A stretch of 64,000 nt of DNA from Cupriavidus basilensis (lineage in GTDB: Bacteria > Pseudomonadota > Gammaproteobacteria > Burkholderiales > Burkholderiaceae), in NCBI RefSeq assembly GCF_000832305.1, contig NZ_CP010536.1, positions 1,798,001 to 1,862,000 on the forward strand. The letters run 5' to 3'. Shown one piece after another: positions 24,445 through 33,998 of the stretch. The position numbers and the translations under genes are program-made. Position 1 is the stretch's first letter. Each line of letters starts with the position of its first letter. The notes under the pieces were generated by a model. That model worked only from the letters and a program-made list of their open reading frames with translations. It had not been told where the DNA came from and did not search any database.

Positions 24445-25152
24445 CTACCGCAAAAGCTCGACTATCACGACATCGGTGTCGTCTCGCGCAACCATCGTAA
24501 GCTGCGCTTCATCGCTGATCACGACGCCATCGCGCGGCGCGAGCCGGACCGGTCCCACGTCAACCCGACCATGATCGGCAACCAGATACGCCGAACCTGG
24601 CGTCGACAACATGTGATGCACCATCGTGCCTTCGCGTAGCGTGGCGATGCGCACGCGCACGTCGGCATTAACGGGAAGCGCCCCCGCGCGCACATCTTCT
24701 GGGTCGCCACTCGCCAGCGTGACGAAGTGACCTTCGCGACAACCGCGCGAACAAATACGCGCCGCCCAACGTGGCGTGCCACCCGGCGTGCGCGGATGCA
24801 GCCAGATCTGGAATAGCCGCGCTGGCACGTTTTCCTCGTTGCGCTCGGTATGATGGATCGCGGCGCCCGCACTGATCGTCTGCACGGAATCGGCGACGAG
24901 CCGCGCGCGATTGCCCGCGTCGTCTTCATACGTGATCGCACCCGAACGCACCCACGTCACGATCTCCACGCCGCGGTGAGCATGCAGGTCGAAGCCCGAG
25001 TGCGGCGCGAACGCATCGTCGTTCCACACATAGAGCGCGCCGAGCGGCGCATGGTCGGCGCGCCCGCATTCGCCGAGGCGGAAATGCAGTCGCGTATCGA
25101 GCCAGTCGCGCCTGACTGCGCCAAGCGAAAGGTAAGGACGATGTTCGAACAT
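24445..25152 (-). CDS. Pirin family protein (bicupin)
   Basis: 235 residues from MFEHRPYLSLGAVRRDWLDT. The N-terminal cupin carries FDLHAHRGVEIVTWVRSG and AGAAIHHTERNEE, the His/Glu metal-site pattern of pirins. The C-terminal cupin is less conserved. Pirins such as YhhW act as quercetinases or redox-sensitive modulators; which applies here is unknown. It lies downstream of the SDR gene on the same strand, 82 bases away, in a set controlled by the divergent LysR regulator. Confidence 0.9.
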   Translation of the reverse strand: MFEHRPYLSLGAVRRDWLDTRLHFRLGECGRADHAPLGALYVWNDDAFAPHSGFDLHAHRGVEIVTWVRSGAITYEDDAGNRARLVADSVQTISAGAAIHHTERNEENVPARLFQIWLHPRTPGGTPRWAARICSRGCREGHFVTLASGDPEDVRAGALPVNADVRVRIATLREGTMVHHMLSTPGSAYLVADHGRVDVGPVRLAPRDGVVISDEAQLTMVARDDTDVVIVELLR

Positions 25153-25234
25153 GTCGTGAATCCGTTCAAGGCGCGCGTACGCGTCGGGCGTGGATGCGAT
25201 CGGCGAAGACCGCATCCACGCGCCCGGCCTGCGC

Positions 25235-25999
25235 TTAGATCTGCTGCTGCCCGCCATCGACGAACAGCTCGATGCCGTTCACGAAGCTCGCGTCGTCCGA
25301 GGCAAGGAACAGGGCAGCGCTCGCGATCTCGCCAGGCTCGCCGAGGCGCCCCATCGGGATCTGGGCAGCCAGGTAATCGGCAAGACCCTGGCGTTGGGCT
25401 GCATCGTCACCGGCGAGGTCGAGCAGGCCGGGCGTGCGCGTCGCGCCCGGGCTGATTGTATTCACGCGGACGCGGCGATCCTTCAGATCGAGAATCCAGC
25501 TGCGTACGAAGGCGCGCACCGCGGCTTTCGAAGCCGAATACACGCTGAATGCAGCCGTGCCCGCGCTGCCTGCCGTTGAACCGGTAAGAATCACCGACGC
25601 CCCCTCGGCGAGCAGCGGCAACGCTTTTTGCACCGTGAATAGCACGCCCTTCACATTGCGATCGAAGGTGTCGTCGTAGTGTTCTTCGGTGATGCTGCCA
25701 AGCGGCAGCATCGAACCGCCGCCGGCATTCGCGAACAGCACGTCGAGATGCCCCTGTTCTTCCTTGATCTGCGCATACAGCGCGTCGAGCTCACCCAGCT
25801 TTGTGGAATCGACACGTACCCCCGTCGCGTTGCCGCCTGCTTCGCGGATGCCCCTCACTGCGGCATCTAGTTCGGCCTGACGGCGGCCGGTGAGGTAGAC
25901 GTGCGCGCCTTCTGCCGCGAAACGCTGTGCAGTGGCGAGGCCGATGCCGCTAGTTGCGCCGGTAACGAGTGCAATCTTGTTGTCGAGCTTGCGTGCCAT
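25235..25999 (-). CDS. Short-chain dehydrogenase/reductase
   Basis: 254 residues from [20 protein letters not shown], with AAAGGAGA upstream. The Rossmann TGATSGIG is at 13-20, NAGGG follows at mid-protein, and the catalytic YSASK block and the C-terminal [10 protein letters not shown] are present. The closest general type is the classical NAD(P)-dependent SDR used in quinone and aldehyde detoxification. It is divergent from the LysR gene, so it is probably its target. Confidence 0.92.
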   Translation of the reverse strand: MARKLDNKIALVTGATSGIGLATAQRFAAEGAHVYLTGRRQAELDAAVRGIREAGGNATGVRVDSTKLGELDALYAQIKEEQGHLDVLFANAGGGSMLPLGSITEEHYDDTFDRNVKGVLFTVQKALPLLAEGASVILTGSTAGSAGTAAFSVYSASKAAVRAFVRSWILDLKDRRVRVNTISPGATRTPGLLDLAGDDAAQRQGLADYLAAQIPMGRLGEPGEIASAALFLASDDASFVNGIELFVDGGQQQI

Positions 26000-26101
26000 G
26001 GTGCTTCTCCTTTCGTTCGGTAAGTGGATGACTGCATTCGGTGTTGCGTGCTGCGATGTGAGGAGAATATCGACGCCCAAGGCTTTTCGAAATAGAATTG
26101 A

Positions 26102-26120
26102 TTGCAATCCAACGTTGCAA
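26102..26120. promoter_or_regulatory. Paired TTGCAA boxes in the LysR-SDR divergent promoter
   Basis: TTGCAA-TCCAACG-TTGCAA (26102-26107 and 26115-26120) lies 20 bases before the LysR start. TTGCAA is itself palindromic. A related dyad occurs before the hydrolase gene at 27099. Probably the site of the LysR protein encoded beside it. Confidence 0.55.
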
Positions 26121-26140
26121 AAATGAAAAGATGAGGGGAA

Positions 26141-27058
26141 ATGGCGAAGCTGCCTGATTTCGAAGGACTTGCTATGTTCGCGAAGGTCGCCGAGGAAGGC
26201 TCATTCGCGGCTGCGGCGCGCGCGATGGGCGTGTCGGTGGCGACGGTGTCGCGCGGCGTCGCCCGTCTCGAAGACCGGCTGGGCGCGCGGCTTTTCAACC
26301 GCACGTCGCGCCAACTCTCGCTCACCGAGTTCGGCCGGACGATCTGCGAGAAAGCCGGAGAGATCTACCGTCAGGCTGAAGAAGCAGAAAGCGCCGCGCG
26401 CGAGATGTCGGTGCAGCCGCGCGGACTGGTGCGCTTGGCTGTACCGATGTCGTTCGGGCTGCGCTGGGTAGCGCCGCTGCTGCCCGCATTCTTTCGCGCG
26501 TACCCGGAGGTGTCGATCGACCTGCATCTTTCGGATGCGTCAGTCGATCTGGTTGCCGATGGGTTTGACGCCGCACTGCGCATTGCCGCGCTGCCTGATT
26601 CGTCGCTGGTGGCGCGACGCCTGTGCGCGGTCACACAATTCGTGGTGGCGTCGCCCGCGTACCTGAAGCGCGAAGGGCGGCCCGCGCATCCGCGCGAACT
26701 GGCGGGCCGGCCATGCCTTTCATACGCGTATCGCGCGCGCAGCGATTTGTGGCGCTTCACTAACGCGGCGGGCGAGGAGGAGCCGGTCGTGCCGACCGGC
26801 CCGTTGCGCGTGACGAATTCCGATGCGCTGCTGCCCACGCTGCTCGACGGCCTCGCAATTGCCGAGTTGCCCGAATTCATCGCCGGCGAATATCTGGCCG
26901 ATGGCCGCCTCGAAGCGATCCTCACCGACTGGTCACTGACGAAAGGCGGTCTTTACTTCGTCACGCCATCGGCGCGCGCACGTCCTGCGAAGGTGGCGGC
27001 GCTGTCCGATTATTTTGCGGAGCATCTCTCGGAGCCGTCATGGCGATGGCCGAAGTAA
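26141..27058 (+). CDS. LysR-family transcriptional regulator
   Basis: 305 residues. The winged HTH covers about residues 5-64 ([20 protein letters not shown] and [20 protein letters not shown]). The effector domain begins at about 90 with [20 protein letters not shown]. It belongs to the large subgroup that regulates an adjacent, divergently transcribed redox gene, here the SDR. The ligand is unknown. Confidence 0.95.
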   Translation: MAKLPDFEGLAMFAKVAEEGSFAAAARAMGVSVATVSRGVARLEDRLGARLFNRTSRQLSLTEFGRTICEKAGEIYRQAEEAESAAREMSVQPRGLVRLAVPMSFGLRWVAPLLPAFFRAYPEVSIDLHLSDASVDLVADGFDAALRIAALPDSSLVARRLCAVTQFVVASPAYLKREGRPAHPRELAGRPCLSYAYRARSDLWRFTNAAGEEEPVVPTGPLRVTNSDALLPTLLDGLAIAELPEFIAGEYLADGRLEAILTDWSLTKGGLYFVTPSARARPAKVAALSDYFAEHLSEPSWRWPK

Positions 27059-27098
27059 CGCGTTGGCGAGATTGAGCCCGCAGTCTGGATGGCCGAGG

Positions 27099-27120
27099 AT
27101 CATTGCATTTTTGCAATGAT
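27099..27120. promoter_or_regulatory. 22-bp inverted repeat upstream of the hydrolase gene
   Basis: ATCATTGCA-TTTT-TGCAATGAT is a perfect 9-bp inverted repeat about 110 bases before the hydrolase ATG, in an AT-rich stretch. Its TTGCA cores match the boxes before the LysR gene, so the same regulator may act here. It also lies 41 bases after the LysR stop and could act as a weak terminator hairpin. Confidence 0.55.
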
Positions 27121-27232
27121 GAATTTCAAACAATTCAATTTCGCAAATATCGCGCGATCCGTATTCTCCTTTCCACCGGCTGCACGACATCACGTCGAAG
27201 GCCAACCAACCACACGGAAACGGAGCATTACG

Positions 27233-28198
27233 ATGAACACGCAATCCACGCCGAATACGCCTGACACCGCAACCGTCGCCTTCCTCGATGCGCTCAACCG
27301 CGCAACCGGCCCGGCGATCGAAACGCTCATGCCCGTCCAGGCGCGAGAAGTCCTGGCGGGCGCCCAGCGCAGCGCGCCGGTCGACGTGTCGGGCATCGAC
27401 GTCAAGCGCCGCACGATCGAACAGGATGGCCTCGTCGTGCCGGTCGTCGTCCTCAAGCCGCGGAATGCGCTTGGCGTGCAGCCCGTGTTCATGTTCTTCC
27501 ACGGTGGCGGCTGGATTCTTGGCGATTACCCGACGCACGAGCGTCTCGTGCGCGACCTCGTCGTCCAGTCGGGCGCAGCAGCGGTGTTCGTTGAATACAC
27601 GCCCTCTCCCGAAGCGCGTTATCCGGTCGCGGTCAACGAGGCCTATGCCGCGACGAAATGGGTCGCCGCACATGGCGAGGAAATCGGCGTCGATGGTGCA
27701 CGGCTTGCCGTCGTGGGCAACAGCGTGGGCGGCAACATGGCGGCGGTCATCAGCCAGATGGCGAAGGACCGGCAGGGTCCGGCCATCCGCTTCCAGGGAC
27801 TCATGTGGCCGGTGACGGACCACGCGTTCGACAACGCCTCGTACGATGCCTTCGCCAATGGATACTTCCTGAGCCGCGACATGATGAAGTGGTTCTGGGA
27901 CGCGTACACGACCGATGAACGCGAGCGAAACGAACGCTACGCGTCGCCGCTGCGCGCATCTATCGACGAGCTGAAGGGCTTGCCGCCCACGCTCATTCAG
28001 ACCGCGCAGTTCGACGTGCTGCGCGACGAAGGCGAAGCATACGGACATCGGCTCGACCAGGCGGGTAACGACGTGACGACGACGCAGTACAAGGGGACGA
28101 TCCACGACTTCGGCCTGCTCAACGCACTAGCCGCCGACGCCCCAACGCGCGCCGCCATGCAGCAGATGGCGAACGCCTTGAAGACGCGTCTGCAATAA
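27233..28198 (+). CDS. Alpha/beta hydrolase, HSL (hormone-sensitive lipase) family
   Basis: 321 residues from MNTQSTPNTPDTATVAFLDA. The HGGGW oxyanion motif is at 90-94, the nucleophile elbow GNSVGG has Ser164, and the likely Asp (QFDVLRDEG) and His (GTIHDFG) follow in order. It is an esterase acting on small acyl esters; the substrate is unknown. The NTF2-like gene follows 34 bases downstream. An upstream in-frame extension of 48 residues is rejected because it would span the operator. Confidence 0.93.
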   Translation: MNTQSTPNTPDTATVAFLDALNRATGPAIETLMPVQAREVLAGAQRSAPVDVSGIDVKRRTIEQDGLVVPVVVLKPRNALGVQPVFMFFHGGGWILGDYPTHERLVRDLVVQSGAAAVFVEYTPSPEARYPVAVNEAYAATKWVAAHGEEIGVDGARLAVVGNSVGGNMAAVISQMAKDRQGPAIRFQGLMWPVTDHAFDNASYDAFANGYFLSRDMMKWFWDAYTTDERERNERYASPLRASIDELKGLPPTLIQTAQFDVLRDEGEAYGHRLDQAGNDVTTTQYKGTIHDFGLLNALAADAPTRAAMQQMANALKTRLQ

Positions 28199-28232
28199 AG
28201 CCGCATCCATTCCTTCTTTTTTCGAGCCGATC

Positions 28233-28637
28233 ATGAACAACGCCAAACAACTGCTTTTCGCCTACCTCGAATCGATTCGCGACCCGCGTGCCGCCGCCGC
28301 GCTCTTTGCCAGCGACGGCGTGCTGGAACTGCCTTATCTGAAGTCGCTCGGTATCGACGGGCGTGCGGAGGGACCCGAATCGATCGAGGGATTCATTGCT
28401 TCGCTGCTTGTGAAAGTACCGGATTTCGCGTTCAGGAACGTGCGCTTTCTGATCGAAACGCCGGAGCAGGTGTTCGCGGAATATGAAGTTGAAGCGCTCG
28501 TGCCGTCAACGGGGAAGATCTATCGCCAGATGTACGCCGGACGGCTCGTGGCACGCGACGGCAAGATCTCGCTGCTGCGTGAAGCGCTGGATACGGTGGC
28601 GGCGGCGGATGCGTTCGCCGTGACGCGCACCGCTTGA
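28233..28637 (+). CDS. NTF2/SnoaL-like protein
   Basis: 134 residues with the cone-shaped SnoaL-like pattern: LFAYLESIRDPRAAAALFAS at the start, then GPESIEGFIASLL, then IYRQMYAGRLVARDGKISLL. Members are small ligand-binding proteins or isomerases. It is cotranscribed with the hydrolase and followed by a hairpin at 28654. Confidence 0.88.
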   Translation: MNNAKQLLFAYLESIRDPRAAAALFASDGVLELPYLKSLGIDGRAEGPESIEGFIASLLVKVPDFAFRNVRFLIETPEQVFAEYEVEALVPSTGKIYRQMYAGRLVARDGKISLLREALDTVAAADAFAVTRTA

Positions 28638-28653
28638 TTGTTGCATTGATGAA

Positions 28654-28680
28654 AGGCCGCTTTGTCGATCGAAGCGGCCT
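28654..28680 (+). terminator. Hairpin terminator after the NTF2-like gene
   Basis: AGGCCGCTT (28654-28662) and AAGCGGCCT (28672-28680) form a perfect 9-bp stem 16 bases after the stop codon. It is followed by a weakly T-rich stretch (GAGTATATTT). Confidence 0.7.
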
Positions 28681-29140
28681 GAGTATATTTCGTGGGATTG
28701 GCCGCTCCTGGCCGATTGCCGCCGCTCCCATTAGCTGCCAACCTGTCCGGCGCTCGGCACCGTCCCCACGGTCATAGGTTGTTGCGGCACTGTTTCGCAG
28801 ACCCTCGCGCGTGCAGCGCGCTTCTGATCCCCATCCCTACCCTGTACCGTCGGTGGTCCGTTTGAGCCACTGGCGCTGGACGAGGAAACCGAGCTACCGA
28901 TGGACGACGCGAGCGCCGGCCTAGCGGCGCTGCTGGCCGATCCGGCTATTCAGGGGGAGGAGAGGATGCTGCTGACTGAGGTTGGCGCCACGCTTTATCG
29001 GCTGGGCATAGATATGCGGGTGCGGGCGTCGCCGGATATGTGATGAGTACGCGTTACGATTTCGTTACTGGTTTGCTCGGGAGCCCGGAATAGACTGGAC
29101 GGTACACGCCCATCAATCACGTGGGTTTTTGGAGATCGAG
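28681..29140. other. Gap of 460 bases with one weak small ORF
   Basis: Mostly without a gene. A 47-residue frame at 28900-29043 (+) starts MDDASAGLAALLADPAIQGE and continues in frame upstream for some codons (PFEPLALDEETELP). It reads like the end of a lost gene rather than an independent one. The promoter of the RcnB-like gene probably lies after 29043. Confidence 0.4.
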
Positions 29141-29626
29141 ATGCGGAAGATCAAGATGTTCGCCAGCTTGGCGCTGGCGGCGTGTACTCTCACTTCGGCG
29201 GCAGGCTATGCCCAAGATAGGAGCCCCGGCGGCGATGATCGCGGAAGGCCGACCATGGGTCACGATCATGGGCAGAATCACGATAACCAGCGCGGCTACA
29301 ACGACCGAGGTCGAGATGGTGACCATGGCCGGGACGGCGACCACGGTCAGCAAGGTGACAGAGGCTGGGAAGGTGACAGGGGCAGAGGACCGATGGACCA
29401 TGGGTACGGCCCTGACCGTCGCGCCGATCGCCCGGGGCCCGGCAGCTGGCATAAAGGTGAAAGGGTCCCCTCGGAATACCGTCAGCGTCAGTACGTGATC
29501 GATGACTGGCGCGCCTATCGGCTGTCACCTCCGCCGCGCGGATACCAGTGGGTGGGCGTTGGCGGGGACTATTTCCTGGTCGCCGTTCCGACTGGCGTGG
29601 TCTTCCAGGTGGTCATCGGGCGCTAG
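29141..29626 (+). CDS. RcnB family periplasmic protein
   Basis: 161 residues from MRKIKMFASLALAACTLTSA; GGAG is upstream at good distance. A signal peptide (cut near GYA-QD) precedes a low-complexity Asp/Gly/Arg/His region (RGRDGDHGRDGDHGQQGDRG), which may bind metal. The C-terminal RcnB domain has YRQRQYVIDDWRAYRLSPPP and GYQWVGVGGDYFLVAVPTGV. E. coli RcnB acts in nickel/cobalt homeostasis; other members have no proven role. Confidence 0.88.
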   Translation: MRKIKMFASLALAACTLTSAAGYAQDRSPGGDDRGRPTMGHDHGQNHDNQRGYNDRGRDGDHGRDGDHGQQGDRGWEGDRGRGPMDHGYGPDRRADRPGPGSWHKGERVPSEYRQRQYVIDDWRAYRLSPPPRGYQWVGVGGDYFLVAVPTGVVFQVVIGR

Positions 29627-29649
29627 GTTGCGGGCAATGGAATCGGCGT

Positions 29650-30690
29650 CTAGCGGGACGTACCTTTCACCAGTCGAGTATTGGTGCGCTTGCTTGTCGC
29701 AGCCTCTTTCGGGCTGGCCGGCGCGCTCGCCACCTTTGTTTTGCCGGCAACCACGTTGCCGGTTGTTGATTTACGCGGGCCGGCAGAGGGCTTGACTGGT
29801 AGCTTCCTTGTCGCCGATTTATTGGCTTCCGCAGTCTTCGCAGTCTTCGCAGTCTTGGCGGTCGCAGGTGGCTTGGGGGTTGCCGGGACAGCCGACCGGG
29901 TCGCCTTCTTCGCTGTCGCCTTACCTGCGGGTGGCTTGTTACGTCCGGCGGCAGGCCTTGGCGGCGCGTAAGCGTCGGCCATCTCGATGCCAAACACATC
30001 GGCCACCAGCGCGTCGTCGAGCACCTTGCTGGCAGTGGGTCGTTTGGTGGGTTTGGGCAGGCCAGCGGCGGCCTGCTTGACGAGATCGCTGGCATCGACG
30101 CGGCGCAAGGCAAAGAGCAATTCCGGCTGTTGGTCGAGCCGCGCGCCGACGCCGTACAGTACGGCAGCAACGTGCTTGCACATTGACGCCCAGTCCGGAC
30201 AACTGCATTGGAACCTGATTTCCTTCGGCACCGGGAAAAGACCGGTGCCGGATTTGCAGATGCGCTCCATCACCGCTGTCGAGAGCTTGCCCTGCAAGAG
30301 TTCCACGATCGAATTGATCGATCCCGCGCAATCGGCGCCAATCGCTCGCCATTGCTTTTCAGTACACGCCGTCACGGTCACGGCGACCGTGTAGAGGCTC
30401 GAGCCCATTACCTGCGCGCGGACTTCGCCTGCCGTAATCTGAAGGTCGATCACGGAGCCGTTGCGCACATAGGTGCGGCCGCGCGGCAGGCGGTTGGCAT
30501 AGTCGCTGTAGCGTTCCAGATTGTCGCACCAGGCCTTGCCCCAGAACGTCTTGGCGATGGCGCCGCGATACGACGCGATTGGCGACAGGACCGCACCAAC
30601 CTTCTTCGCCTTCGCGGCGGCCCGTTCAGCCTTCTTTTTGCGCTCGGCGACCGAGACATAGGGCTTCCACCCCCCGTAACCGTAATCCAT
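29650..30690 (-). CDS. SWIM zinc-finger protein
   Basis: 346 residues from MDYGYGGWKPYVSVAERKKK; AGAGGAAGC is upstream. The SWIM motif CSCPDWASMCKH (C-x-C...C-x-H) is at about residues 188-199. The N-terminal part with TFWGKAWCDNLERYSDYANR is conserved in bacterial SWIM proteins that accompany SNF2 helicases. The last 110 residues are a disordered Lys/Ala/Pro/Thr-rich tail that probably binds DNA or RNA. The start lies 16 bases past the SNF2 stop, so the genes are cotranscribed. Confidence 0.9.
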   Translation of the reverse strand: MDYGYGGWKPYVSVAERKKKAERAAAKAKKVGAVLSPIASYRGAIAKTFWGKAWCDNLERYSDYANRLPRGRTYVRNGSVIDLQITAGEVRAQVMGSSLYTVAVTVTACTEKQWRAIGADCAGSINSIVELLQGKLSTAVMERICKSGTGLFPVPKEIRFQCSCPDWASMCKHVAAVLYGVGARLDQQPELLFALRRVDASDLVKQAAAGLPKPTKRPTASKVLDDALVADVFGIEMADAYAPPRPAAGRNKPPAGKATAKKATRSAVPATPKPPATAKTAKTAKTAEANKSATRKLPVKPSAGPRKSTTGNVVAGKTKVASAPASPKEAATSKRTNTRLVKGTSR

Positions 30691-30706
30691 TGCTTCCTCT
30701 TGACGG

Positions 30707-33406
30707 TCAGTTTTCCTGCGCGGCATAAACGTCGAGCTTCACGAGATCGAGCAATTCGCGATCGCTCATCTCGGTGAGCAGGAGTTCTGCGCCGCCCTCC
30801 AGCACATCCTGCACCAGTTGCTGCTTCGCTTCGATCAACTGGTCGATACGGTCCTCGATCGTGCCACGGCAGATGAACTTATGCACCAGGACGTTCCTCT
30901 GCTGGCCGATACGAAATGCGCGATCGGTCGCCTGGTTTTCCACGGCCGGGTTCCACCAGCGGTCGTAGTGGATCACATGCGAAGCGGCGGTGAGATTCAG
31001 ACCCGCGCCACCGGCCTTGAGCGAGAGCACGAAGAAGGGGATCAGTTCATCTTCCTGGAATCGCTTGACCAGTTCGCGGCGCTTGGCTACCGGGGTGCCG
31101 CCATGGAGCACCAGGCCTTCGCGGCCAAAGATCGAACCCAGAAATGCCGCCAGCGGCTCGGTGGTCTCGCGGAACTGGGTGAATACCAGCACCTTTTCCT
31201 GCTTGGCGGCAATGACTTCGGCCAGTTGGCGCAGGCGGGCGAACTTGCCGCTGTCTTCCGCCTTCCAGGCCGCGTCGCCCAACCACTGCGACGGATGGTT
31301 GCAGATCTGCTTGAAGCGCATCAGGAAGCTCAGCACGACACCCTTGCGGCCAATGCCTTCGGCGTCTTCCAGCGCGGCGGCCAGATCCTTCACCGCACGC
31401 TGATAAAGTGCCGCCTGGCTCGGGCTCAGGTGGCACCAGGCCTTGAGTTCGGTCTTGTCCGGAAGGTCGTCGATGACCCGCTTGTCGGTCTTCAGGCGGC
31501 GCAGGATGTAGGGCCGCACGAGCGTTCGCAGCGGACCGAAGTGCTCGGCCTTCGCCAGCCGCCTGGTAAAGCTGGCAAAGACTTTGTCCGAGCCCAGCAG
31601 GCCGGGGTGTGTGAAATCGAAGATGGACCACAGATCGGACAGGCGGTTCTCCACGGGCGTTCCGGTCAGTGCGATGCGCGATTGTGCCTGGAGCTGCTTG
31701 ACCTGCCGCGTTTGCCTGGCGCCCGGATTCTTGATCGCCTGGGCTTCGTCGACAATGGCAACGCGCCATTGGACGGCCCCCAATACCGGCTGGCGAAGCA
31801 ACGAGCCGAAGCTGGTGATGACGAGATCGATGTCCGCAAGCCGCGCGGGGTCCAGCGCACGCAAATCGGCCGCCGGCATGACCGACGGATGGGCGATCAG
31901 CAGGCGCAGGCCGGGGGCAAAGCGCTCGGCCTCCGCCGCCCAGTTGGCCAGCAGCGATGCGGGGGCGACCAGCAAACTGGGCCGCGCCTCGGCGCTTTCG
32001 CGCTTGAGCACGAGCAGCAGCGAGAGTACCTGCATGGTCTTGCCCAGGCCCATGTCATCGGCCAGGCAAGCGCCCAGTCCGAGCCGGGTGAGCAGGTACA
32101 ACCACCGCACGCCGGCTTGTTGGTAGGGCCGCAGCTTGGCCTTGAGTTCCGCGCCTGGGCTGATCTGCGCCAAGCCCTGCGGCTGACGTAATTCCTGCAG
32201 GATATCGGCCAGCCAGGGTCCTGCAACAAGCTGCGACCAGTCGTGGTCAGCGGGGTCGGCGCTATCGTCGAGCGAAACACCGGCCAGAAGGCGTAGGGCC
32301 TCATTGAGCGGCAGACCGGTTTGCGCCGCCTTTTCCATGGCCTCGAATCGCTTCATGAGGCGACCGAGTTTTTTCTTGTCCACCTCGACCCAGCGCCCAC
32401 GGATGAGTTGCAAGCCGTCGGCGCCCTTGAGCAGATCCCTGACCTCGGCGGCGCTCAGACGCTCGCCGTCGAGGGAGACTTCCATGTTGAAATCGAGCAG
32501 CGCTTCCTTGCCCAGGAGCGAAGGCGGTTGGGCTCCGACGCTGGCTTTCACGACGGGGCGAGCGGGACGGCCAGCCTGCCAGACGCCTGGGGTGCGTACG
32601 ACAATGCCGGCGGCTTCGAGTTTGGACAGGTCCGAGAGAAAGCGATGGGCGTCGAGCGGCGTCCAGCGCAGCGGATGGTATATCTCGCCGGTGTCCACCA
32701 TGTCGCGAAGCCAGTCGCAGTGTTCCGCGGCGCGCTGCACCGGCAGCAGCAATGACAGGAGCTGCGCCTTGCTGCTGGCTCCGGAGAATTCCGCCAGGGC
32801 TTGCGACAGTGGCTGATGTTGCGCTTTGCCATGGGCCGACAGGCGCGAGGTGTAAGTCGCAAGAAAGGCGAACGGTGACTCCGGATCCTTGCGGTTCTCA
32901 GCGAGGTTGAAATGCACGCGACCGACGAGATTCCAGGCCGGGTGGCGCAATTTGAGGAAATCCTGAAGCGAGACCTTTGCGCTCGCCAGCTCCTGGCGCA
33001 AGGCGGAATCGATCTCGCCCCACAGCGTGCCCAGCACCGCTGGCGTGAGATACTCGCCGCCCGTCATCGGTGGCGCATCGGCAATCATGGCATCAAGATC
33101 CTTGGGCGCAGGCGTTGCGACCACGATCTCGGCGCCTTCGGGCGTAGCGCACAAGGCGGTGACATAGCGCGCGGCAACATCGCGCCACCAGGCCCAGGCG
33201 GGGGGCAAGATGCGGCCGATTTCCGCCGCTCCCAGATGCAGCAGGCCATGCCCCGCCCCCAGCGCAAAAGCACTCCCAAGCCGCAGTCGCGTGTCATCTG
33301 CCATGATTGGCGCGCCGTCCTCCGGCATCGCAAGCAGGTGTCCGCCGGGCGTCAGATGTGGTGCGAGCATGTCGGGAGCCGTCACGAGCGACCACCCCAA
33401 TCGCAC
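30707..33406 (-). CDS. SNF2-family DEAD/DEAH-box helicase
   Basis: About 899 residues. The C-terminal half holds the SNF2 motor: ADDMGLGKTMQVLSLL (motif I), IVDEAQAIKN (motif II), ALTGTPVENRLSDLWS (motif III), then VLSLKAGGAGLNLTAA and DRAFRIGQQRNVLVHKFI (motifs V-VI). The N-terminal half has the SNF2_N-associated and bacterial SNF2 domains with RWVEVDKKKLGRLMKRFE. It probably remodels nucleoprotein with the adjacent SWIM protein. The annotated GTG start lacks a clear ribosome site, so the N-terminus is uncertain. Confidence 0.94.
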   Translation of the reverse strand: MRLGWSLVTAPDMLAPHLTPGGHLLAMPEDGAPIMADDTRLRLGSAFALGAGHGLLHLGAAEIGRILPPAWAWWRDVAARYVTALCATPEGAEIVVATPAPKDLDAMIADAPPMTGGEYLTPAVLGTLWGEIDSALRQELASAKVSLQDFLKLRHPAWNLVGRVHFNLAENRKDPESPFAFLATYTSRLSAHGKAQHQPLSQALAEFSGASSKAQLLSLLLPVQRAAEHCDWLRDMVDTGEIYHPLRWTPLDAHRFLSDLSKLEAAGIVVRTPGVWQAGRPARPVVKASVGAQPPSLLGKEALLDFNMEVSLDGERLSAAEVRDLLKGADGLQLIRGRWVEVDKKKLGRLMKRFEAMEKAAQTGLPLNEALRLLAGVSLDDSADPADHDWSQLVAGPWLADILQELRQPQGLAQISPGAELKAKLRPYQQAGVRWLYLLTRLGLGACLADDMGLGKTMQVLSLLLVLKRESAEARPSLLVAPASLLANWAAEAERFAPGLRLLIAHPSVMPAADLRALDPARLADIDLVITSFGSLLRQPVLGAVQWRVAIVDEAQAIKNPGARQTRQVKQLQAQSRIALTGTPVENRLSDLWSIFDFTHPGLLGSDKVFASFTRRLAKAEHFGPLRTLVRPYILRRLKTDKRVIDDLPDKTELKAWCHLSPSQAALYQRAVKDLAAALEDAEGIGRKGVVLSFLMRFKQICNHPSQWLGDAAWKAEDSGKFARLRQLAEVIAAKQEKVLVFTQFRETTEPLAAFLGSIFGREGLVLHGGTPVAKRRELVKRFQEDELIPFFVLSLKAGGAGLNLTAASHVIHYDRWWNPAVENQATDRAFRIGQQRNVLVHKFICRGTIEDRIDQLIEAKQQLVQDVLEGGAELLLTEMSDRELLDLVKLDVYAAQEN

Positions 33407-33998
33407 GGTTGGTGCAAGCGCTGAAGCCGCATGTGTTCAAGGCAGGCGGCTGAGGAATCAAACAGCGGGCCCTCCGGCATGGTTCGGGCCGGGCGAATCT
33501 CCGTTTGCGTCTGGCATGGCCGAACTATCGGGTCGACCAACCGTCCGGGGTATGCCTGTGCGCTGCGTTGCACATGTCTGGTGAACTGTCTTTTCATCTG
33601 CTGTAGGACAACCTGATCGCTTATAGTTGCTCACGGAAGCTCGCCCCCGACTCTGCCGCCGGCTGACCAACCTTCAACCTTCGCGGCGGTCCGCCGCGAA
33701 GGTCTGAATTTTGCCAAAAGAAACACGACTTTCCATGAAAGGGTACCAAGATTTCAGTTCTTAGCGGATCTGCCAGCGGCGGGGTGTTTCGTGGCAGCAG
33801 CGAGGCGGGTTCTGCTACCGCAATGCGCAGATTTAGCTCTGCGACCGGCAGGGCACGATGCCGGATTGGCTGCGGCGGGTGGTCAATGCCGGGCGGTCGG
33901 TGGCCTTATTCTTTTCTGCTCATTGATAATGAATAGCCAGAGCGCGGTGCCGTCGCTGGCACGCGCGGTCTGGCACGACTTTGGGTGGAGGGCTGGCC
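33407..33998. other. Gap of about 590 bases upstream of the SNF2 gene
   Basis: No gene is supported. It holds a strong hairpin at 33677-33703, and the promoters of the SNF2-SWIM unit (leftward) and the DUF3307 gene (rightward) should lie in it. Confidence 0.5.
33677..33703. terminator. GC-rich hairpin, terminator-like
   Basis: ACCTTCGCGGCG-GTC-CGCCGCGAAGGT is a perfect 12-bp stem with a 3-base loop, followed by CTGAATTTT. No supported gene ends here, so it may terminate a small transcript or block read-through. Confidence 0.6.

Noticed and set aside
28900..29043. A 47-codon gene upstream of the RcnB-like gene
   Set aside because: It has no ribosome site and appears to be the in-frame end of a longer lost sequence. 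It is mentioned only under the gap entry.
33382..33597. A 71-codon leftward frame overlapping the SNF2 start
   Set aside because: Its sequence is low-information, it overlaps the SNF2 N-terminus, and it lacks a ribosome site. It may reflect an unsettled SNF2 start.
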